Shown in pieces: positions 59,662 through 64,000 of a stretch of DNA of 64,000 nucleotides. This stretch comes from an uncultured Muribaculum sp. (lineage in GTDB: Bacteria; Bacteroidota; Bacteroidia; Bacteroidales; Muribaculaceae): NCBI GenBank assembly GCA_910578785.1, contig CAJTSJ010000007.1, forward strand, positions 28,643-92,642, written 5' to 3'. Within the stretch, counting starts at the first letter, position 1. Each line of letters opens with the position of its first letter. The notes beneath the pieces were generated by a model, which was not told the origin of the DNA, did no database searches, and saw only the letters and a list, made by a program, of their open reading frames with translations. A program made the position numbers and the translations under genes.

Positions 59662-60519
59662 ATGGCAAAAGATGTAGATCTTTCATCAAAAGAGTGGCGC
59701 GACCTTGTCTTCGAAGGCAAGAACCAGGAATTCGGCGCCTACGAATTACGTAAGAACTCTGATTCTCGTCATAACAAGGCCATGATTGTCGTTGTGATTT
59801 TCCTGGCACTTGTATTCCTCATTCCCCTGTTGATCAACACAGTGCTTCCTAAGGCAGAGGAGCGTCCCGAGGACCTTACCGAACAGGCTATGGTTAACCT
59901 CGACAACGCCACCGACGAGCCGGAAGAAGAACCCGAAGAAGAACTTGAACGTTATGAGGAGCCGGAACCTGAAGTACTCCCCGAAGAAGTGCTCAACACC
60001 GTTAAGGTGACCGAGCTTGCCATCGTTGAGGACGACAAGGTAAAGGCTGAGGACGAAATCAAGACTCAGGATGAACTTGCTGAGACCACTACAGCATTCG
60101 GTCAGAGCGACTTCGACCAAGGTACTGACGACCGTAACGTCGTTCGTGAGCACAAGGACGAAATCGTGGTTGAAGAAAAGACTGAAGTTGAGGAGAACAA
60201 GGTGTTCACTGCCGTTGAGCAGATGCCTCAGTTCCCCGGTGGTGAAGCTGAATTGATGAAGTATATCAGTAAGAACCTCAAGTATCCGCCCGTGGCAATG
60301 GAAAATAACATTCAGGGTCGTGTGGTAGTACAGTTCGTCGTTACCAAGACCGGTAAGATTGGTGAGGTTAAGGTGGTTCGCGGTAAGGACCCCGACCTTG
60401 ACAAGGAAGCTGTGCGCGTGGTTAAGTCGCTTCCCGACTTTATCCCGGGCAAGATGAACGGTCAGACTGTGAACGTATGGTATACTCTCCCCATCACATT
60501 CAAACTCCAGGGTGTATAA
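59662..60519 (+). CDS. tonB: TonB energy transducer
   Basis: A 285-residue TonB. The Bacteroidetes-type start DLSSKEWRDLVFEGKNQEFG precedes one span (about 42-62). A Glu/Pro-rich linker (about 75-180) crosses the periplasm. The C-terminal domain (about 195-285) carries MPQFPGGEAELMKYISKNLK, GRVVVQFVVTKTGKI and PGKMNGQTVNVWYTLPI. It contacts the TonB boxes of outer-membrane receptors. It ends the operon and is followed by a strong terminator. Confidence 0.95.
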   Translation: MAKDVDLSSKEWRDLVFEGKNQEFGAYELRKNSDSRHNKAMIVVVIFLALVFLIPLLINTVLPKAEERPEDLTEQAMVNLDNATDEPEEEPEEELERYEEPEPEVLPEEVLNTVKVTELAIVEDDKVKAEDEIKTQDELAETTTAFGQSDFDQGTDDRNVVREHKDEIVVEEKTEVEENKVFTAVEQMPQFPGGEAELMKYISKNLKYPPVAMENNIQGRVVVQFVVTKTGKIGEVKVVRGKDPDLDKEAVRVVKSLPDFIPGKMNGQTVNVWYTLPITFKLQGV

Positions 60520-60542
60520 TCATTAGTTTATACCGATATTTT

Positions 60543-60581
60543 GAAAGGCGCGTCAAACAACGATGCGCCTTTCTTTTTTTT
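60543..60581 (+). terminator. Rho-independent terminator of the exb-tonB operon
   Basis: GAAAGGCGC / GCGCCTTTC hairpin followed by eight T; 23 bases after the tonB stop. Confidence 0.9.
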
Positions 60582-60659
60582 ATGTGGCTTATTTGTTAAA
60601 TTTGCACACTGATTAGTGCTTTTAAATGACCTGTTAATTAATTTAAATCCTGTCAAGCG

Positions 60660-61496
60660 ATGATATTGTTTCCGAATGCCAAGATTAATATCGGCCTTAA
60701 TGTGACGCGTAGGCGCGATGACGGCTACCACGATCTGTCAACATTGTTTTACCCGATTGGTTGGTGCGACGTGCTGGAGATAGTGCCGTCGAAGTCCGGT
60801 GAGACTACGCTTGCCGTCTCGGGCAGGGCTGTCGACTGCCCGCCGGAGAAGAATCTTGTCATGAAGGCTTACCGTGCTATGGCCGGGGTGGCCGATGTGC
60901 CGGCAGTGGATATATTCCTGCACAAGATTATTCCTGACGGCGCCGGTCTTGGTGGCGGCAGTTCCGATGCTGCGTTTTTGCTTAAGGGGCTTAACGGAAT
61001 GTTCTCGCTCGGCCTCGCTGATGAGGAGCTTGCCGGGTTGGCTGTGACCATAGGAGCCGACTGTCCGTTTTTCATTTATGACAGACCTATGATGGCATCT
61101 GGCATAGGCGATATACTCACTCCGTTTGATATCGCGCTTGTCGGCCGTGCAATCGCCGTAGTCAAACCTGAAGAGTATGTCTCGACCAAAGAGGCCTATT
61201 CGGGTGTGACCCCTGCTGTTCCGGATTTGGCGCTTGAGGGCATATTGTCAGATTCCGTGGAAAGCTGGCGCGGACGTGCTGTCAACGATTTTGAGCGCTC
61301 GATATTTCCGCTTCATCCCGCTATCGGCGAGGTGAAAGACCGACTTTATGAGCTTGGCGCGGTCTATGCAAGCATGAGCGGTTCGGGTGCGTCGGTATAT
61401 GGCATTTTTGATTGCTGTGATGCTGACAATCTGTCAGCAATGATTCGCCGGGAGTTTCCCGGAATGTCGGTTTGGTGTGGTTTGGCGGGGTATTAA
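60660..61496 (+). CDS. ispE: 4-diphosphocytidyl-2-C-methyl-D-erythritol kinase
   Basis: A 278-residue GHMP kinase of the MEP isoprenoid pathway. Motif 1 is PNAKINIGLNVTRRRDDGYH, the ATP loop is PDGAGLGGGSSDAAFLL, and motif 3 is YASMSGSGASVYGIF. It phosphorylates CDP-methylerythritol. Together with dxs at 18-20 kb it shows the organism uses the MEP route. A TAAATTTG element at 60597-60604 may be its -7 box. Confidence 0.95.
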   Translation: MILFPNAKINIGLNVTRRRDDGYHDLSTLFYPIGWCDVLEIVPSKSGETTLAVSGRAVDCPPEKNLVMKAYRAMAGVADVPAVDIFLHKIIPDGAGLGGGSSDAAFLLKGLNGMFSLGLADEELAGLAVTIGADCPFFIYDRPMMASGIGDILTPFDIALVGRAIAVVKPEEYVSTKEAYSGVTPAVPDLALEGILSDSVESWRGRAVNDFERSIFPLHPAIGEVKDRLYELGAVYASMSGSGASVYGIFDCCDADNLSAMIRREFPGMSVWCGLAGY

Positions 61497-61552
61497 ATGA
61501 TTATATGAACGTTATTTCGATAAACTTGTTATTGAAAGTAAGAAATGTAACG

Positions 61553-61570
61553 GCCTAATTGGATTTAGGC
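61553..61570. promoter_or_regulatory. inverted repeat before grpE
   Basis: GCCTAA-TTGGAT-TTAGGC lies 30 bases upstream of the grpE ATG, next to a TGATTTTG -7-like element (61573-61580). It could be an operator or a small hairpin; it does not match the CIRCE heat-shock element. Confidence 0.4.
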
Positions 61571-61599
61571 ATTGATTTTGCATTCAGACCTATAGGATT

Positions 61600-62241
61600 A
61601 TGAAATTCAAATTTTCACGAAATATGGATAAAAAGCATAATAAACAAGCTTCGGCCGGAGCCAATGACAGCTTCAGCGGAAATGATGTCGAGATTAACGA
61701 TGTTGACAATGTCGATCTTCAGCAGGAGGAGACCGAGGCCGCAAAGGAAATGGCCGAGGAAGCAATGGACAAGTCAGACGCTCTGCAGAAGGAGCTCGAC
61801 GACACCAAGGCTCAGCTTGAGAAAGAGAAGAAGGAATATCTGTTTCTGATGGCCGAATTCGACAACTTCCGTAAGCGTACTGTCAGGGAGAAGAGTGAGA
61901 TTATCAAAAACGGCGCTGAAAATGCTCTTAAGGGCATTCTGCCCATTGTTGACGATTTTGAACGCTCGCTTCAGGCTATTAATGAAAATTCCGACGCATC
62001 GTCCATCAAGGAAGGTGTGGAGCTTATTTATAACAAATTTATCAAATATCTCGAGCAGAACGGAGTCAAGGCCATTAACTCTGAGCCCGGTTCAGATTTT
62101 GATACCGAGCTTCATGAGGCTGTCACTGCATTCCCGGTCGACGATGAATCGAAGAAGGGTAAGGTGATTGATACCATTCAGAAGGGATATATGATTAACG
62201 ATAAGGTCCTCCGCCATGCCAAGGTAGTGGTAGGGCAGTAG
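61600..62241 (+). CDS. grpE: GrpE nucleotide-exchange factor
   Basis: A 213-residue co-chaperone that releases ADP from DnaK. An acidic, low-complexity N-terminus (about 1-60) is followed by the long coiled coil (KSDALQKELDDTKAQLEKEK) and the head with LMAEFDNFRKRT, GILPIVDDFERSL and GYMINDKVLRHAKVVVG. An alternative start at 61624 (MDKKHNKQ) is possible. It precedes dnaJ by 22 bases; dnaK is not in the window. Confidence 0.94.
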   Translation: MKFKFSRNMDKKHNKQASAGANDSFSGNDVEINDVDNVDLQQEETEAAKEMAEEAMDKSDALQKELDDTKAQLEKEKKEYLFLMAEFDNFRKRTVREKSEIIKNGAENALKGILPIVDDFERSLQAINENSDASSIKEGVELIYNKFIKYLEQNGVKAINSEPGSDFDTELHEAVTAFPVDDESKKGKVIDTIQKGYMINDKVLRHAKVVVGQ

Positions 62242-62263
62242 GGTCTGCTTGAAGTCTGTAAAA

Positions 62264-63436
62264 ATGGAAAAGAGAGATTATTACGAGATTCTGGGCGTAC
62301 AGAAAAGTGCCACTGCCGATGAGCTTAAGAAGGCTTATCGAAAGATGGCGTTGAAGTACCACCCCGACAAGAATCCGGGCGACAAGGAAGCTGAAGAGAA
62401 GTTTAAGGAGGCCGCCGAGGCTTATGATGTCCTTAGCGACCCCAACAAACGTGCTAAATATGACCAATGGGGCCACTCGATGGGGCCGTCTGGATTCGGC
62501 GGCGGTGGCGGTGGAGGATTCCACGCCGGAGGCATGTCGATGGAAGACATCTTCTCGCAGTTCGGCGACATCTTTGGCGGAGGTTCATTCGGCGGCTTCG
62601 GCGGGTTCGGTTCCGCGGCCGGCGGTTCGCCGCGTCGTCGCCGTCAGCCTAAGGGAAGCGACCTCCGTATAAAGGTAAAGCTTACGCTTAAGGAGATAGC
62701 AGAGGGCATCACCAAGAAACTTAAGATACCACGCTATGTAAAGTGTCAGCATTGCAACGGTACCGGAGCCAAGGACGGCACAGCCTTCCAGACCTGCCAA
62801 CGATGCCACGGTACGGGCGTAATAGAGCATATACAGCAGACATTCCTCGGCCCGATGCAGTCCTCTGCCACCTGTCCCGACTGTAACGGCGAGGGCAAGA
62901 CCATCACACAGAAGTGCCAGTACTGCAACGGCGAGGGCATCGTGCGTCAGGAAGAGGTGGTTGAATTCAGCATACCCGCCGGCGTTACCGACGGCATGAC
63001 GCTGTCGCTCAAAGGCAAAGGCAATGCGGCCCGCCACGGAGGTGTCAACGGCGATTTGCTTGTAGTGGTGGAGGAGATTCCCGATCCGGATCTGATTCGC
63101 GACGGCAACGATGTCATATACAATCTTATGCTCGACATCCCTACGGCCGCCCTCGGCGGAAGCGTGGAGATTCCGACTATCAGCGGAAAGGCGCGGGTAA
63201 AGATTCCGGCAGGCACCCAGCCCGGCAAGGTCCTGCGTCTGCGCGGCAAGGGTCTGCCATCGACAGAAGGCTACGGAAACGGCGACGAACTGGTCAACAT
63301 CATGGTCTATATTCCGGAAAACCTCAACGACAAGGAGAAGGCGGCCATCGAGAGTCTGCGCGACCAGCCTAACGTCAAGGCCGACGACTCTATAAAGAAG
63401 CGCATATTCAGCCGTCTGCGCCACATATTTGAATAA
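62264..63436 (+). CDS. dnaJ: DnaJ chaperone
   Basis: A 390-residue class A J-protein. The J domain starts MEKRDYYEILGVQKSATADE with the HPD motif in KYHPDKNPGD. A Gly/Phe-rich stretch follows (about 72-125). The zinc-binding domain has four CxxCxGxG motifs (CQHCNGTG, CQRCHGTG, CPDCNGEG, CQYCNGEG). C-terminal substrate-binding domains end in the basic KKRIFSRLRHIFE. The ATG at 62264 is used rather than an upstream in-frame TTG. Confidence 0.96.
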   Translation: MEKRDYYEILGVQKSATADELKKAYRKMALKYHPDKNPGDKEAEEKFKEAAEAYDVLSDPNKRAKYDQWGHSMGPSGFGGGGGGGFHAGGMSMEDIFSQFGDIFGGGSFGGFGGFGSAAGGSPRRRRQPKGSDLRIKVKLTLKEIAEGITKKLKIPRYVKCQHCNGTGAKDGTAFQTCQRCHGTGVIEHIQQTFLGPMQSSATCPDCNGEGKTITQKCQYCNGEGIVRQEEVVEFSIPAGVTDGMTLSLKGKGNAARHGGVNGDLLVVVEEIPDPDLIRDGNDVIYNLMLDIPTAALGGSVEIPTISGKARVKIPAGTQPGKVLRLRGKGLPSTEGYGNGDELVNIMVYIPENLNDKEKAAIESLRDQPNVKADDSIKKRIFSRLRHIFE

Positions 63437-63481
63437 TCCTGCCGGGAGGCATCCCTCCCTGACAGGGTTGTGAATTTGATA

Positions 63482-63523
63482 AAAACACCTGTCCGGCTCT
63501 TACGGGGTCGGACAGGTGTTTTG
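63482..63523. terminator. terminator after dnaJ
   Basis: ACACCTGTCC / GGACAGGTGT hairpin followed by TTTTG, with A's on the other side; it can act on both strands. Confidence 0.75.
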
Positions 63524-63570
63524 TCGCATATAAGGAGCCGGCGCATAGGAGACGTATTGCGGGCATAAAA

Positions 63571-63606
63571 GTAAAGGCCGAACTTCTGAAGAAGTTCAGC
63601 CTTTAC
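63571..63606 (-). terminator. terminator of rplU-rpmA
   Basis: GTAAAGGC-GAACTTC-TGAA-GAAGTTC-GCCTTTAC hairpin, followed on the minus strand by TTTT; 27 bases after the rpmA stop. Confidence 0.8.
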
Positions 63607-63632
63607 TGATGATTCGTTTAGGACAGGGGCGG

Positions 63633-63896
63633 TTATGCCTTTTCGTCCGGAGCGATGTTGATGAACTGACGTCCACCCTTACCTTCGCTGAACACTACGA
63701 CACCGTCAACCAAAGCGTAGATGGTGTGGTCCTTACCCATGCCCACGTTGAGTCCGGGGTGGTGTACAGTACCGCGCTGACGCTTGATGATGTTGCCCGC
63801 CTTAGCGTGCTGTCCGCCAAAAATCTTAACTCCGAGTCGTTTGCTTTCTGACTCACGGCCGTTCTTAGAACTACCTACACCTTTCTTATGTGCCAT
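63633..63896 (-). CDS. rpmA: 50S ribosomal protein L27
   Basis: An 87-residue L27: MAHKKGVGSSKNGRESESKR, then LGVKIFGGQHAKAGNIIKRQ and the end GRQFINIAPDEKA. The N-terminal tail reaches the peptidyl-transferase centre. There is no cleavable N-terminal extension as in Firmicutes. It is 23 bases after rplU. Confidence 0.97.
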   Translation of the reverse strand: MAHKKGVGSSKNGRESESKRLGVKIFGGQHAKAGNIIKRQRGTVHHPGLNVGMGKDHTIYALVDGVVVFSEGKGGRQFINIAPDEKA

Positions 63897-63919
63897 TTCT
63901 TTTAAGACTTTTAATGGGG

Positions 63920-64000
63920 TTAAGCAACTAATTCTTTAATCACGACTTTGGTGAAGCACTGGCGATGGCCGTTTTTGCGGCGATAGCCTTTACGTCTTTT
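63920..64000 (-). CDS. rplU: 50S ribosomal protein L21, C-terminal part
   Basis: The last 26 codons of rplU, reading KRRKGYRRKNGHRQCFTKVV and ending VIKELVA before TAA. The gene runs off the right edge. The rplU-rpmA order is the usual one. Confidence 0.9.
   Translation of the reverse strand, partial: KRRKGYRRKNGHRQCFTKVVIKELVA

Noticed and set aside
61553..61570. CIRCE heat-shock operator before grpE
   Set aside because: The inverted repeat GCCTAA-N6-TTAGGC does not match the TTAGCACTC-N9-GAGTGCTAA consensus.

Overview
The window is chromosomal DNA from a Bacteroidales bacterium, most likely a gut Muribaculaceae-type organism. The evidence is a SusC/SusD pair, promoters of the Bacteroidetes TTTG-N19/20-TAnnTTTG type, type III glutamine synthetase, the DapL lysine route, Na+-translocating NQR, an HU/CCDC81-SPOR protein and a split ExbB-ExbD-ExbD-TonB operon. 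No 16S gene is present, so the family assignment is an inference.

Layout. 1-10.4 kb: a nutrient-uptake locus with the end of a GlpT-type transporter, a glycerophosphodiesterase, a calcineurin-like phosphoesterase, SusC, SusD and a BACON-type surface lipoprotein. It has no glycoside hydrolase, so it looks built for phosphodiesters rather than a glycan. 10.5-20.2 kb: an orphan ATP-grasp-like gene, then a long minus-strand block: maf, a KdsC-like phosphatase, a DUF2520 protein, a nitroreductase, an HU/SPOR protein, trkH, trkA, dxs and a small membrane protein. 20.4-25 kb: a LicD protein, a short graveyard of gene remnants, a META lipoprotein, an ABC-F ATPase and a small cytochrome b-like membrane protein.

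25.0-35.9 kb is the main accessory region. It holds ten poorly characterised genes, all on the minus strand: DUF1266, DUF4261, a TPR protein, a possible beta-grasp protein, a 1670-residue DUF4132 protein, a small HEAT-like protein, three tandem paralogous membrane proteins and a small exported protein. 36.2-40.3 kb is a mobile-element scar. An IS21 istB fragment abuts one copy of a 190-bp direct repeat; the second copy ends inside the 3' end of tRNA-Ser(CGA). Between the copies lie a split HipB/HipS/HipT toxin-antitoxin operon and a GNAT acetyltransferase. The hip operon is interrupted by a four-helix-bundle (23S rRNA intervening-sequence type) gene carried in a repeat-bounded cassette, and an empty copy of the same cassette sits one junction upstream. 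Three 18-bp palindromes spaced exactly 41 bp apart precede hipB.

40.6-64 kb is mostly core metabolism: dapF-dapL-glnN, a GH2 beta-galactosidase, a GH105-DUF2264 enzyme, a LEA-like protein, nqrABCDEF, exbB-exbD-exbD-tonB, ispE, grpE-dnaJ and rplU-rpmA. NQR makes the sodium gradient, and ExbBD-TonB energises the outer-membrane SusC transporter at the left end.
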